A stretch of DNA of 64,000 nucleotides from Rhodospirillales bacterium (GTDB lineage: Bacteria; Pseudomonadota; Alphaproteobacteria; Rhodospirillales; UBA2165): assembly GCA_022823235.1 (NCBI GenBank), contig JAJDXO010000042.1:50704-114703 (forward strand), read 5' to 3'. The notes beneath the pieces were generated by a model, which searched no databases, was not told the origin of the DNA, and was given only the letters and a program-made list of their open reading frames with translations. The position numbers and the translations under genes are program-made. This document shows, one piece after another, positions 36,197 through 46,161 of the stretch (position 1 is the first letter of the stretch; every line of letters starts with the position of its first letter).

Positions 36197-37198
36197 TCAA
36201 CCGCCGACGATCATCCGCCACATTTCGCCGATGCGCGGCCGGCCGTCCTCCCGTTCCCCGTCCCACGTCACGTGATCGTCAGGCCCCGCGGCCGGGGAAA
36301 CCTCGACCGACCACAAGGGGTCGACGGTGTTGGGCAGAAAGGAATAGCGGACATCGATCACCGTATTGGGAACCTTGGGATCGAGGGCGACATAACCCTG
36401 GCTGAACCAGGCAAAGCGGTGCACGTCCCTGTATTGCTGGCTCTCGGGATCGAGCCAGGGGAAGTCGCGCCGGGTGTCGAGTTTGGCGATCGAGGTGCCC
36501 GGGTATATCCGGGGCGCGATCCCGGCCCGAACCGCATCCACGTAATACCGGTCATCCGCCGTATAGATGGTCTTCCAGACCAAAATGTTGCCGATGCTCG
36601 GTTTGACCGTGATGTCTCCCGGCGCGTGCCCCCGGGCGGCCGCGAGGTCCGCGGCCATCGCCCTTGCATTGAAGTGCTGGAGCGTGCCGAGCGACAAGTA
36701 AAAGATCGCCCAGGCGACGGCGAAGCGGCCGAGCCTGGGCGACTTCCAGGTCATGGCCGAGCCGACCAGGACCACGATCGGGACGGTGAACAGCGGATCG
36801 ATGATGGAGATGATACTGGCCGACAACCGAAGGTCGCTGAACGGCCAGAACAGCATGGTGCCGTAGGAGGTCGCGAAATCGAGCAGCCCATGGGTGGCGT
36901 AACCGAGAGTGCAGTAGAGGAGGGTCAGGCGGAACGGCAATCGCCACCATCGCCGGAGCACGAGATGAACGATCGCCGCCGCAATCAATCCGCCGAACGG
37001 AATGAGGAAAATCGAATGGGTGAACTGGCGGTGGAATTCGAGCGCCAGCAGGGGATCGGTCGAGGAGCGGATGAACACGTCCGCATCCGGCAGCAGCCCG
37101 GCGCCAAATCCGACCAAGCCGGCCAAAACCACCGTTTTCTTCCGGGAGGCGGTCTGCGGCAGCGCCGCGCCGACTATGCCCTGAGTGATGGGGTCCAT
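36197..37198 (-). CDS. YdjM-type membrane-bound metal-dependent hydrolase
   Basis: A 333-aa inner-membrane protein. The N terminus MDPITQGIVGAALPQ, GLLPDAD, EFHRQFTHSIFL and THGLLDFATSYGT are the conserved His/Asp motifs of the YdjM/YbcI family (PF04307), likely binding a metal. Four or five hydrophobic helices are followed by about 150 residues of soluble C-terminal domain. The substrate is unknown. It lies 46 nt upstream of the dioxygenase gene and 26 nt after oligopeptidase B on the same strand. Confidence 0.82.
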   Translation of the reverse strand: MDPITQGIVGAALPQTASRKKTVVLAGLVGFGAGLLPDADVFIRSSTDPLLALEFHRQFTHSIFLIPFGGLIAAAIVHLVLRRWWRLPFRLTLLYCTLGYATHGLLDFATSYGTMLFWPFSDLRLSASIISIIDPLFTVPIVVLVGSAMTWKSPRLGRFAVAWAIFYLSLGTLQHFNARAMAADLAAARGHAPGDITVKPSIGNILVWKTIYTADDRYYVDAVRAGIAPRIYPGTSIAKLDTRRDFPWLDPESQQYRDVHRFAWFSQGYVALDPKVPNTVIDVRYSFLPNTVDPLWSVEVSPAAGPDDHVTWDGEREDGRPRIGEMWRMIVGG

Positions 37199-37224
37199 GA
37201 TCGCCCGCTTTTCGCCGTCAGCCG

Positions 37225-39315
37225 CTACGCCTTGCCAAGCACGCTCAGCAGGAATGCGTAGACCATTGCTACCTCATCCAGACGGTCGAAGCGCCCGGCG
37301 GCGCCGGCATGACCGGCTTCCATGTTGGTCCGCAGCATCAGCGGATTGTCGTCGGTCTTGAGTTCCCGCAGCCTGGCCACCCATTTTGCCGGCTCCCAGT
37401 AGGTGACCCGGGGATCGCTGATCCCGGCAGTGACGAAGATCGGCGGGTAGTCCTTGGCCTCGACATTGTCGTAGGGCGAATAGGAGGCGATGTAGTCGTG
37501 GGCCTCTTTACTTTCCAGCGGGTTGCCCCATTCGGGCCATTCAGGCGGCGTCAGCGGCAGGTCCTTGTCGCACATGGTGTTGAGCACATCGACGAAGGGC
37601 ACTTCGCCGACCACCGCGCCCCAGAGATCGGGGCGCATGTTGGCCGATGCCCCGACCAGCATCCCGCCCGCGCTTCCGCCGTGGATGGCGATCCGGCCGG
37701 CGGAGCTGAAACCTTCTTCGGCCAGCTTTTCCCCGGCGGCGACGAAGTCCTCGAAGGTGTTCTTCTTTTTGGTCAGCTTGCCGTCCAGGTACCACTGATA
37801 GCCCCTCTCGGTGCCGCCCCGGATATGAGCGACGGCGTAGACGAAGCCCCGGTCGACGAGGCTCAGGCGGTTGGTCGAGAAGCTCGCCGGCATGGACATG
37901 CCGTAGGAACCGTAGCCGTAGAGCAGCGCCGGCGCCGAGCCGTCCAACGGCGTATCCACGGCGTGCAGGACGGAGATCGGCACCCGGGCGCCGTCGGGCC
38001 GTTCGGCGAATATGCGCCGGGTCACGTAATCGCCCGCCCGGTGCCCGCTCGGTACCTCCTGCTCCTTCCGAAGCTCGCGGGTGCGGTCCCCCATCCGGTA
38101 ATCGAATGTCCGCCGCGGCGTGGTCATGGACGAATAGGTGAACCGCAGAATGTCGGTGTTGAATTCATAGCCCGGGATCATGCCCAACTCGTAGGCCTCT
38201 TCATCGAAGGCGATGGCGTGTTCGCTGCCCGAGGCGAGCTCGCGAATAACGATCCGAGGCAGGCCGTCAATGCGTTCGTGCCGGACCAGATAGCTGCCGA
38301 ATTCCAAAATCGAACGAATGAACCGGCCGGGTTCGTGCGGAATGACATCGGTCCAGTTCTCCCGCCCCGGTGCGGCAAGCGGCGCCTCGACGATCTTGAA
38401 GTCGACGGCATCGTCCGCGTTGGTGCGGATGAACAGCTTGTCGCCCACATGGGCGGTGTCGTATTCGACGCCGGGATCGCGGGCTGCGACGGTCACCGGC
38501 CCGGCGTCCGGATTGTCGGCATCGATCAGATGCACCTCCGAGGTGGTGTGGTCGTGAGCGGAAATCTCCACGAATTTGCCGCTCTGGCTCTTTCCCGCCG
38601 CGACGAAGAAGCCCGGGTCGGTCTCCTCGTAGACCGTGACGTCGTCGCCCGCCTCGGTTCCCACCCGGTGCCGGTTGACCCGGTAGGGGCGGTGGTTGTC
38701 GTCGAGGACCGTGTAGTAGAGGGTCTCGCCGTCGTTTCCCCAGACGATATTGCCGCTGCAATCGGGAAGCCGGTCATCGAGATCGCCGCCGGACGCCAGG
38801 TCACGGATTTTGACGGTAAAAATCTCCGAGCCGTTGGTGTCGAGAGCATAGGCCAGCCGCGCATGGTCCGTGGAATGGCTGCAGCCGCCGACTCGGAAGA
38901 AGGACAGGCCTTCGGCTTCCTCGTCGCCGTGAAGCAGCACCTCGCCGTCTCCCGTGTCGCCGGTGCCTCGGCGGCAGAACAGCGGGTGCTGCCCGCCGGT
39001 CTCGTAGCGGGTGAAATACTCGAATTCGCCGTCGGGGGCGGGGACCGAGGAATCATCTTCCTTGATCCGTCCCTTCATCTCGTCGAACAGCAGCGTCTGA
39101 AGATCTTCGGTCCCGGCGAGCAGGGCTTTGGTGTACGCGTTCTCGGCTTCCAGATAGGCGCGGATATCCGGGTCCAGCTTGTCCGGATCACGCATCACCT
39201 CCTGCCAGTTCTCGTCCTTCAGCCAGGCGTACTCATCGGTCCGGGTTCGGCCGTGGAGGGTAATGGTCGTCGGTTTTCTTGGCACGGTTGGGGGGGCGGA
39301 GACCGCATCGGGCAT
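37225..39315 (-). CDS. ptrB: Oligopeptidase B (S9A)
   Basis: A 696-aa cytosolic prolyl-oligopeptidase-family protease that cuts peptides after Lys or Arg. An N-terminal beta-propeller (about residues 75-420) caps an alpha/beta hydrolase domain with nucleophile Ser in HGGSAGGMLVG, Asp in GISDPRVTYWEP and His in MEAGHAG. The start is ATG 39315 (MPDAVSAPPTVPRKP); the frame upstream belongs to the 3' end of the mscS gene. It starts 4 nt after the mscS stop codon, so the two are co-transcribed. Confidence 0.93.
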   Translation of the reverse strand: MPDAVSAPPTVPRKPTTITLHGRTRTDEYAWLKDENWQEVMRDPDKLDPDIRAYLEAENAYTKALLAGTEDLQTLLFDEMKGRIKEDDSSVPAPDGEFEYFTRYETGGQHPLFCRRGTGDTGDGEVLLHGDEEAEGLSFFRVGGCSHSTDHARLAYALDTNGSEIFTVKIRDLASGGDLDDRLPDCSGNIVWGNDGETLYYTVLDDNHRPYRVNRHRVGTEAGDDVTVYEETDPGFFVAAGKSQSGKFVEISAHDHTTSEVHLIDADNPDAGPVTVAARDPGVEYDTAHVGDKLFIRTNADDAVDFKIVEAPLAAPGRENWTDVIPHEPGRFIRSILEFGSYLVRHERIDGLPRIVIRELASGSEHAIAFDEEAYELGMIPGYEFNTDILRFTYSSMTTPRRTFDYRMGDRTRELRKEQEVPSGHRAGDYVTRRIFAERPDGARVPISVLHAVDTPLDGSAPALLYGYGSYGMSMPASFSTNRLSLVDRGFVYAVAHIRGGTERGYQWYLDGKLTKKKNTFEDFVAAGEKLAEEGFSSAGRIAIHGGSAGGMLVGASANMRPDLWGAVVGEVPFVDVLNTMCDKDLPLTPPEWPEWGNPLESKEAHDYIASYSPYDNVEAKDYPPIFVTAGISDPRVTYWEPAKWVARLRELKTDDNPLMLRTNMEAGHAGAAGRFDRLDEVAMVYAFLLSVLGKA

Positions 39316-39319
39316 CTGT

Positions 39320-41641
39320 CTATTCTCCGTCGCCGCCCTCGACCTGTCCGGAGGAGCTTGGGGCCGCGGAGGGCGCGCGGGCGGTTGGGGCCGGTTTGGC
39401 CGGTTCCGCCGGTTTGGTCCGGTTGCGCCCGGTTTCCATACGCACCGGTGCGGCCGGCGCGCCGCCGTCCTTGTCCTCGCCGAAATAGATGGTCTGATGG
39501 GGGAAGGGTATCTCGATGCCCAACTCATCGAAACGGCGCTTGATCCGGCGGTTGAACTCGCGGCCCACCGACCATTGCTCGATCGGCATGGTCTTGAACC
39601 GGGCCTTGATGACGATGGCCGAGTCGCCGAATGAATCCAGACCCAGGACTTCCAGGGGTTCGAGAATTTTGGGACCGAAGTCTTCGTCGGCCCGGATTTC
39701 CTCTCCCAATTGTTCCAGCACACCGATCACCTCGTCGACATCCTCGCGATAGGCGATGCCAATCTCGAAGACGTAGTAGGACCACTCCTTGGTCATGTTG
39801 GTGACCGTGTCGATGGCGCTGAACGGAATGGTGTGGACGTTGCCCGACAGGTCCCGCAGCCGGATCGACCGGATGGACATGTCCTCGACCTTTCCCGCCG
39901 TTCCGGCGACCCGGGCGACGTCGCCGACCGCGACCGCGTCCTCGAACAACATGAAGGCGCCGGTGATCACGTCCTGAACGAGTTTTTGGGAGCCGAACCC
40001 GATCGCCAGGCCCGCAATGCCGGCGCCGGCCAGCAGCGGCCCGATATTGACCCCGAGTTCGGCCAGCACCACCAGCACCACCAGAACGGCGATGAAGAAA
40101 AACAGGACGTTGCGCAGGAGCGGCAGCAGGGTTCGCGCCCGGTCGCGTCGGGCAAGCGCTTCCGCGCCTTCGTCCGCCTGGTCGAGGTAACGCTCTATGG
40201 CGGCGCTGGCGGCTTCCCAAACCACCAATGCGACAACCAGGACAATGGCGATGCTGGCGGCCGCGGATACGACCCGCAACCCGGCCGGGCTCTGCAGCCA
40301 GGCGACCGCATCGAGGCCCCAGGCCTGGAGGATCACGGTCAGCGCGATAATCAGGACGAAGACGCGCAGCACCCGCTCCATGACCGGCAGGTAGCGGTTG
40401 GCGCGTTGCTCCAGGCCCGGATAACGGGCTTTCATCTCGTCCTTGATGGAGAAACCCCGTTGGATCACCCGGTGAATACCGTGACCGACCAGAATTGCGA
40501 CAACGATGGCAACCACCGTGATCACGGATGAGCCGAGGAAGTTCTCGAAGCCGTCCTCGATCCGGAGCGCCCAGATGCCATAGACCGCGGCGACATAGAT
40601 GATCGCGAGCGCGTGCCAGATATCGGCGATCCGGTTGCGGAGCGCGGTCAGGGGGTGGCCGCGCTCGGGCCGCTCGTCGCCTGCGTGGAGGAACTCCGCA
40701 AACGGCCGGCGGTTCTGGAGGACGAAGATAATGGCCATGGCGGCGATCAGCAGGCCAAGGAAGGTAACGGCGAATTGCTGTCCGCCCCGGGGCAGACCCA
40801 AGAGCCCCGCGGCGGCGATCCCGAAGGAGCCGTAAACCCAGATGAACGTATATCGCCGCGCCCAGATATAGAGGTAGTTGGAGGTCTCGCCGGAGGCGGG
40901 AATGAACCGCAGCCCCTGTACCCGGGGCGCGAGGATCATGCGCGCGAAGACCATAATGGCGCCGGCGAGGACGTAGGCGTTGATGATGGTGACGACCACC
41001 AGGCGCGTGAGATCGGTCGGCTCGGTGATCGGGAGGATGGCGTAACCGGCAACCGCCGCCGCCGCGACCGGGATCAGGTCGAGCAGCGTGCGGATGGCGA
41101 GGAACAGCAGGCGCACGAGCACGGACTCGCTGGATTGCTGTTCGATGGCTTCCCGCGGCCGGCGCAATACCCGCCCGGCGACGGTCCCGGCCACGACTGC
41201 CGCAAACGCCACCACAATCAACTTCAATATGATCCGCAGCCAACGCTCGCGGGCTTCGGTATCCGTTGCCTGATCCGATAGCCAGTCCAGCAGTTTGGGC
41301 GCGTCGTCCAGGGCGGTGCCCGCATCGAGAAACGCCTCGCTGGCATCCTTCACGCGCTGGGCGAGTGTGCCAACGACCCTGGTGCCGACGGAGGAGGCCG
41401 GTTTTGGCTCGTCGCCCGCCGGCTGCCGGGCGGCGATCAGCGCCTTCAGTTGGTCGATCAGTTTTTGCCGCTCGGCGTCGTTCTCGACGGACTTGAGCAG
41501 GGACTCGAGCTCCGCTTGGCCGACGGCCGGTGCGGCAGGCGCCTGCTGCGCCGACGCGGCAGCGGCGCCCGCGAGGACAGCCGCCGCGAGCAACAAGGCT
41601 GACAGGGGTTTCAGCATTCCGGGGATCGATGTCGAAGCCAT
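39320..41641 (-). CDS. MscS-family mechanosensitive channel
   Basis: Membrane protein of about 773 aa. A signal peptide (MLKPLSALLLAAAVLAG) precedes a periplasmic Gln/Ala-rich segment, then some ten to eleven membrane helices. The pore helix and MscS beta domain are seen at VLAELGVNIGPLLAGAGIAG, IGFGSQKLVQDVITGAFM and VGDVARV, followed by the alpha/beta C-terminal domain. It releases solutes on hypo-osmotic shock. ATG 41641 is preferred over a GTG at 41677. The C-terminal tail is Pro/Ala rich. Confidence 0.9.
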   Translation of the reverse strand: MASTSIPGMLKPLSALLLAAAVLAGAAAASAQQAPAAPAVGQAELESLLKSVENDAERQKLIDQLKALIAARQPAGDEPKPASSVGTRVVGTLAQRVKDASEAFLDAGTALDDAPKLLDWLSDQATDTEARERWLRIILKLIVVAFAAVVAGTVAGRVLRRPREAIEQQSSESVLVRLLFLAIRTLLDLIPVAAAAVAGYAILPITEPTDLTRLVVVTIINAYVLAGAIMVFARMILAPRVQGLRFIPASGETSNYLYIWARRYTFIWVYGSFGIAAAGLLGLPRGGQQFAVTFLGLLIAAMAIIFVLQNRRPFAEFLHAGDERPERGHPLTALRNRIADIWHALAIIYVAAVYGIWALRIEDGFENFLGSSVITVVAIVVAILVGHGIHRVIQRGFSIKDEMKARYPGLEQRANRYLPVMERVLRVFVLIIALTVILQAWGLDAVAWLQSPAGLRVVSAAASIAIVLVVALVVWEAASAAIERYLDQADEGAEALARRDRARTLLPLLRNVLFFFIAVLVVLVVLAELGVNIGPLLAGAGIAGLAIGFGSQKLVQDVITGAFMLFEDAVAVGDVARVAGTAGKVEDMSIRSIRLRDLSGNVHTIPFSAIDTVTNMTKEWSYYVFEIGIAYREDVDEVIGVLEQLGEEIRADEDFGPKILEPLEVLGLDSFGDSAIVIKARFKTMPIEQWSVGREFNRRIKRRFDELGIEIPFPHQTIYFGEDKDGGAPAAPVRMETGRNRTKPAEPAKPAPTARAPSAAPSSSGQVEGGDGE

Positions 41642-41710
41642 GCGGCGGAGATTAGCCAGCCGCCCCGGAAGAGTCACATGATTTGCAACGTTTGCAACGA
41701 GAAGGCCGGT

Positions 41711-43435
41711 CTAGCCGCTTTGCCGGGTGCTGTTCCGGGAGGCGGTGATTTCGTGGAGCATGGCGTAATCGTCCTCGCGGAAGGAATCGAGCGTGTCGGC
41801 GCTATCCTCGGCGCTGACGCCGATAGCACGGATAATGATGCCGCCGAGTTGAAGGCTGGCCTCGAGGGTTTCCGGAACCACGGCGGTTGCGCCCAAATCC
41901 TCGAGCTGGCGGACGTGGGTCAGGTCCCGGGCGCGGACGTAAATCGCCAGGTCCGGATATGCGGATCGCAGTTCCCGCACCGCCCGGCTGACATCCTCCC
42001 GCTCGTTGATCGTGATGACCACCGCCCGGGCCCGGGCCGCACCCGCCGCGGTGATGACCGAGATTTCGGTAGCGGCACCGTAATAGACCTCGGTCCCCTG
42101 ATGCTGACACTGGGCGACCAGCCGGTAATCCCGGTCGAGGGCAATGTGGGGGGTGTCCGTGGCGTTGAGCACCATGGCGACGGTCTGACCGACCCGCCCG
42201 AACCCGATGATGATGATATGGTCTTCCAGCTCGCCGCCGGCCTTGCTGATGTCCGAGGCGGGCGGGACCACGCTGGGGGTCAGCCATTCGGCATACCTGT
42301 CGCCGACATAGGCCATCAGGGGCGTCAGCGCCATGGTGATGGTCACCGCGGCGAACAGTATGGCGCCCATCTCGGGCGAGAGGATGCCGGCCGCCAGGGC
42401 CGCGCCGAATATGACGAAGCCGAACTCCCCGCCCTGGCTGAGGATCAGGCCCACCCGTCCCGAAACGGTGGTCGACAGGCCAAAGGCCCGGCATAGAAGG
42501 CCGATGACGATCGACTTCCCGATCAGCAGGCCGGCGACGATGCCGAGGATCGGCAGCCACTCGGCGATGACCACCCGGAAATCGACCACCATGCCCACCG
42601 ACATGAAGAACAGGCCGAGAAACAGCCCGCGGAACGGCCGGATATCGGCCTCAACCTGATGCCGGTACTCGGTCTCGGCGAGCAGCAGTCCGGCGAGGAA
42701 GGCGCCCAATGCCATGGAGAGGCCGACCAGGGAAAAGACCCAGCCCGTACCCAGCACGACCAGCAAGGTGGCGGCAACGAACAGCTCGGTACTGCCGGAC
42801 GCGGCGATCAGCCGGTAGACCGGCCGCAGCACCAGCCGGCCGGCGACGACGGCGACGACCAGTGCGAGAACGGCCTTGAGGCCCGCCTCGCCGATCGCCG
42901 TCAGCAGGGAGGGGCCTTGCTCGTTGAGGAGCGGCACCAGGATCAGCAACGGCACGATGATCAAATCCTGGAACAGCAGAACGGCGAAAGACATGGTGCC
43001 GTAGGGTGTGGCCCGCTCGCCGCGCTCGGTCAGCAGTTGCAGGACGAACGCGGTCGACGACAAGGCGAGGCCCGCCCCGATGACGATCGCCGCGTTGACG
43101 GAAATCCCGAACGCCAGCGCGGTCCCGAAGATGATGGCGCCGGTGAGCGCGACCTGGGCCGTGCCCAGACCGAATACATATTTCCGGAGCTGCTTGAGCC
43201 GCCCGAAGGACAGTTCAAGGCCGACGGTGAACAGCAGAAATACCACGCCGAACTCGGCCAGCGCCTGGGCGCCCTCGGCATCGCTAATGAAACCGAAACC
43301 GTGGGGGCCGATGAGAATGCCGGCCGCCAGGTAGCCGATCACCGGGCTCGATTTCAGACGTTTGAGGAGGGGGACGATGACGATGGCGGCGACCAGAAAG
43401 ATCAGGACGTCCGCCAGGATCGGCGAGTGCTGCAT
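41711..43435 (-). CDS. CPA2-family cation:proton antiporter (KefB/KefC type)
   Basis: A 574-aa protein. Twelve or thirteen hydrophobic helices form the Na/H-exchanger domain (GYLAAGILIGPHGFGF, LGLELSFGRLKQLRKYVFG-like, ALSSTAFVLQLL, LFFMSVGM), followed by a TrkA-N Rossmann domain (IIIIGFGRVGQTVA) that senses nucleotides. Expected role is K or Na efflux in exchange for protons. No KefF/KefG partner gene lies nearby. It follows the NifU-like gene with only 1 nt between stop and start. Confidence 0.88.
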   Translation of the reverse strand: MQHSPILADVLIFLVAAIVIVPLLKRLKSSPVIGYLAAGILIGPHGFGFISDAEGAQALAEFGVVFLLFTVGLELSFGRLKQLRKYVFGLGTAQVALTGAIIFGTALAFGISVNAAIVIGAGLALSSTAFVLQLLTERGERATPYGTMSFAVLLFQDLIIVPLLILVPLLNEQGPSLLTAIGEAGLKAVLALVVAVVAGRLVLRPVYRLIAASGSTELFVAATLLVVLGTGWVFSLVGLSMALGAFLAGLLLAETEYRHQVEADIRPFRGLFLGLFFMSVGMVVDFRVVIAEWLPILGIVAGLLIGKSIVIGLLCRAFGLSTTVSGRVGLILSQGGEFGFVIFGAALAAGILSPEMGAILFAAVTITMALTPLMAYVGDRYAEWLTPSVVPPASDISKAGGELEDHIIIIGFGRVGQTVAMVLNATDTPHIALDRDYRLVAQCQHQGTEVYYGAATEISVITAAGAARARAVVITINEREDVSRAVRELRSAYPDLAIYVRARDLTHVRQLEDLGATAVVPETLEASLQLGGIIIRAIGVSAEDSADTLDSFREDDYAMLHEITASRNSTRQSG

Positions 43436-43436
43436 C

Positions 43437-43877
43437 TCAGGCGGCGCCCGTCGTCACAGTTGTTTCTTGGAGCGCTTCGATAACCGCGTCGACCGCCAGC
43501 ATGATGGCGCCGTGGCGCGCGGTGGCGGATTTGGCCGGCGCCAGTGCGGCGAGCGCCGCCCACTTGCCCCCGGGCGGCGGTTCGTCACCGGCCAGCATGG
43601 CGGCCATTCGGTCCCGCAAGGCGCCGAGTTCCGTCAGGTCGGCCCCGATGACGTGCTCGGCGATCACCGACGCGGCCGCCTGACCCAGGGCACAAGCCTT
43701 GATTTCCTGCGCATAGTCGGTGACCACGCCATCCTTGATCCCCAGGTCGACAACGATGCCGCTGCCGCACAGCGGTGCGGTCCGGGTGACGCTGACATCC
43801 GGGTCTTCCAACCGGCCGATGCGCCCGATATTTCCCGCCAGCCGGAGCACGTCCTTGTTGTAGATTTCGTCGATCAT
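43437..43877 (-). CDS. NifU/IscU-like iron-sulfur scaffold protein
   Basis: A 146-aa protein of the NifU N-terminal domain family, here with only two of the three cluster-binding cysteines: Cys37 in APLCGSGIVVDL and Cys62 in IKACALGQAAAS. The expected third Cys near the C terminus is Gly in TARHGAIMLAVDAV, and the Asp of the CGD motif is also changed. A housekeeping scaffold would normally keep all three, so this may be a carrier or have another role. It precedes the KefB/C-type gene by 1 nt and diverges from queA. Confidence 0.8.
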   Translation of the reverse strand: MIDEIYNKDVLRLAGNIGRIGRLEDPDVSVTRTAPLCGSGIVVDLGIKDGVVTDYAQEIKACALGQAAASVIAEHVIGADLTELGALRDRMAAMLAGDEPPPGGKWAALAALAPAKSATARHGAIMLAVDAVIEALQETTVTTGAA

Positions 43878-44003
43878 GCGGTCTCCATAACCCCAAAATA
43901 GTTCGCATCCTTGGCCGTGCCCAGCCCGGATTGATCGTCAAAGCGGTTCTCGCCCGGGCCGGTTTGGGATAGGGTCCGCGCCGCCACATCAACGGCCTGA
44001 ACC

Positions 44004-45035
44004 ATGCGTCTCGACGAATTTGATTTTAAGCTGCCCGCCTCGGCGATTGCACAGCGCCCCGTGGAGCCCCGTGATGCCGCGCGGCTGCTGCATGTGTCCG
44101 GCGGCTTGGCCGATCACCGGGTGAGAGACCTGCCCGGCTTGCTTCGTCCGGGGGATCTGATGGTTTTCAACGACACCAAGGTTATTCCCGCCCGGCTGCG
44201 GGGATCGCGCGGCGAAGCGTCCATCGAAGTCACCCTTCACAAAGAGGAGGGGGAAGGGATTTGGGCGGCTTTTGCCCGGCCGGCAAAGCGTCTGAAGGAG
44301 GGTGATGCCATTGCGTTCGCCCCCGATCTGCGCGCGGCGGTAACCGCGAAGCGGGATGCCGGCGAGGTGGTGTTGGATTTCCGAACCACCCGGAACCGCC
44401 TGTTCGCCGCTCTCGAGGCGCATGGCCGGATGCCGTTGCCGCCATATATCAAGCGGGAAAAGACCGGCGACGACGAAGACAGGGAGGATTATCAAACCAT
44501 GTTCGCGGCGCGGGAGGGCGCGGTGGCCGCCCCGACCGCCGGGCTGCACTTCACTCCTGCGCTGATGGGGCGATTGGCCGGTGCGGGCATCGATCATTCG
44601 ACCCTGACGCTGCACGTGGGCGCCGGTACGTTCCTGCCGGTGAAGGCGGACGATACGGACGGCCACGTCATGCATGGAGAGTGGGGCGAGGTGCCGTCGA
44701 GCGCGGCCCGGCGGATCAACGAGGCGCGTGCCGCCGGCGGCCGCATCGTCGGCGTGGGCACGACGGTGGTGCGGCTGTTGGAGAGCGCGGCGGACGGGCA
44801 GGGGCGGATTCATCGCTTTGACGGCGAGACGGATTTGTTCATAACCCCCGGATACGAATTCAAGGCCGTCGATCTGATGCTGACCAACTTTCACCTGCCC
44901 AGGTCCACCCTGTTCATGTTGGTTTCCGCCTTCGCCGGAATGGAGCGGATGAAAGACGCCTACGCCCACGCCGTTGCGTCGGGTTACCGGTTCTATTCCT
45001 ACGGCGATTGCTGTCTGCTGGAGCCGCATTCATGA
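44004..45035 (+). CDS. queA: S-adenosylmethionine:tRNA ribosyltransferase-isomerase QueA
   Basis: A 343-aa enzyme converting preQ1 in tRNA to epoxyqueuosine using SAM as ribosyl donor. [53 protein letters not shown] and the C-terminal YSYGDCCLL are QueA hallmarks. It is translationally coupled to tgt (ATGA overlap at 45032-45035). The two encode successive steps of queuosine formation, order of genes reversed to order of reactions. Confidence 0.95.
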   Translation: MRLDEFDFKLPASAIAQRPVEPRDAARLLHVSGGLADHRVRDLPGLLRPGDLMVFNDTKVIPARLRGSRGEASIEVTLHKEEGEGIWAAFARPAKRLKEGDAIAFAPDLRAAVTAKRDAGEVVLDFRTTRNRLFAALEAHGRMPLPPYIKREKTGDDEDREDYQTMFAAREGAVAAPTAGLHFTPALMGRLAGAGIDHSTLTLHVGAGTFLPVKADDTDGHVMHGEWGEVPSSAARRINEARAAGGRIVGVGTTVVRLLESAADGQGRIHRFDGETDLFITPGYEFKAVDLMLTNFHLPRSTLFMLVSAFAGMERMKDAYAHAVASGYRFYSYGDCCLLEPHS

Positions 45036-46159
45036 CCGGGATCGGGTTCGAACCGCTGGCGGGCGACGGCGAAGCGCGCCGGGGACGACTGACCACCGCG
45101 CATGGCAGTGTCGAGACGCCGGCCTTCATGCCGGTGGGCACGGCGGCGACGGTCAAGGCGATGACGCCCGGGGCGGTGGCGGCGACCGGCGCCCGGATTA
45201 TTCTCGGCAACACGTATCACCTGATGCTCCGTCCCGGCGCCGAGCTGATCGGTGATTTGGGCGGCCTGCACGAGTTCATGAACTGGCCGGGTCCGATCCT
45301 GACCGATTCCGGCGGCTTTCAAGTGATGTCGCTGGCCAAACTCCGCAAGATGTCCGAAGACGGCGTCGAGTTCCAATCCCACATCGATGGCCGCCGCCAC
45401 ATGTTGAGCCCGGAGCGCTCGGTCGAAATCCAGCATCGGCTCGATGCCGATATCACCATGGTGCTCGACGAGTGCGTTGCCCTGCCGGCGTCGGATGAGG
45501 ACATCCTGGCCTCGGTCGGCCTGTCGGAACGGTGGGCGGCCCGCTGCAAGGAGGCGTTCGTCGAGCGGGACGGTTACGGGCTGTTCGGCATCGTCCAGGG
45601 CGGGATCAACCGGGATCTGCGGCTCAAGTCCGCCGACGGGTTGGTGAATATCGGGTTCGATGGATATGCCCTCGGCGGTCTTGCCGTCGGGGAGGGGCAG
45701 GAGGCCATGTTCGCCACCCTTGACGTCACCATACCGGCGCTGCCCGGGGACCGGCCCCGTTACCTGATGGGGGTCGGCAAGCCCGACGATATCGTCGGCG
45801 CGGTTCTCCGCGGCATCGACATGTTCGATTGCGTGCTGCCCACCCGTTCGGGGCGTACCGGTCAGGCGTTCACCCGCCGGGGCGAGGTCAATATCCGCAA
45901 CGCCCGTCATGCCAGGGACCCGCGCCCGCTGGATGAAGCGTGCCGATGCCCGGCATGCACGGGCCATTCCCGGGCGTACCTGCATCATCTGGTCAAATCG
46001 GACGAGATTCTCGGCGCCATGCTGATGACCCGGCACAACCTCCAATACTATCAAGACCTGATGACCGGGCTTCGAGACGCGATCGAGGCCGGCACGCTGC
46101 AAGCCTTCGCCGACGATTTCGACGATGCCCGCGCGCTCGGCGATGTGGAGCCGCTCTAG
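45032..46159 (+). CDS. tgt: tRNA-guanine transglycosylase
   Basis: A 375-aa enzyme that swaps guanine-34 for preQ1 in tRNAs with GUN anticodons. The active-site Asp is in [15 protein letters not shown], the second Asp in [15 protein letters not shown]; the zinc site is [17 protein letters not shown]. The start is ATG 45032, overlapping the queA stop; an in-frame ATG at 45008 lies inside queA and is not needed. The YhhQ-type transporter gene lies 2 nt beyond on the opposite strand. Confidence 0.95.
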   Translation: MTGIGFEPLAGDGEARRGRLTTAHGSVETPAFMPVGTAATVKAMTPGAVAATGARIILGNTYHLMLRPGAELIGDLGGLHEFMNWPGPILTDSGGFQVMSLAKLRKMSEDGVEFQSHIDGRRHMLSPERSVEIQHRLDADITMVLDECVALPASDEDILASVGLSERWAARCKEAFVERDGYGLFGIVQGGINRDLRLKSADGLVNIGFDGYALGGLAVGEGQEAMFATLDVTIPALPGDRPRYLMGVGKPDDIVGAVLRGIDMFDCVLPTRSGRTGQAFTRRGEVNIRNARHARDPRPLDEACRCPACTGHSRAYLHHLVKSDEILGAMLMTRHNLQYYQDLMTGLRDAIEAGTLQAFADDFDDARALGDVEPL

Positions 46160-46161
46160 GT

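Noticed and set aside
37309..39543. 744-codon open frame on the plus strand
   Set aside because: Antisense to oligopeptidase B; no family features and low-complexity composition.
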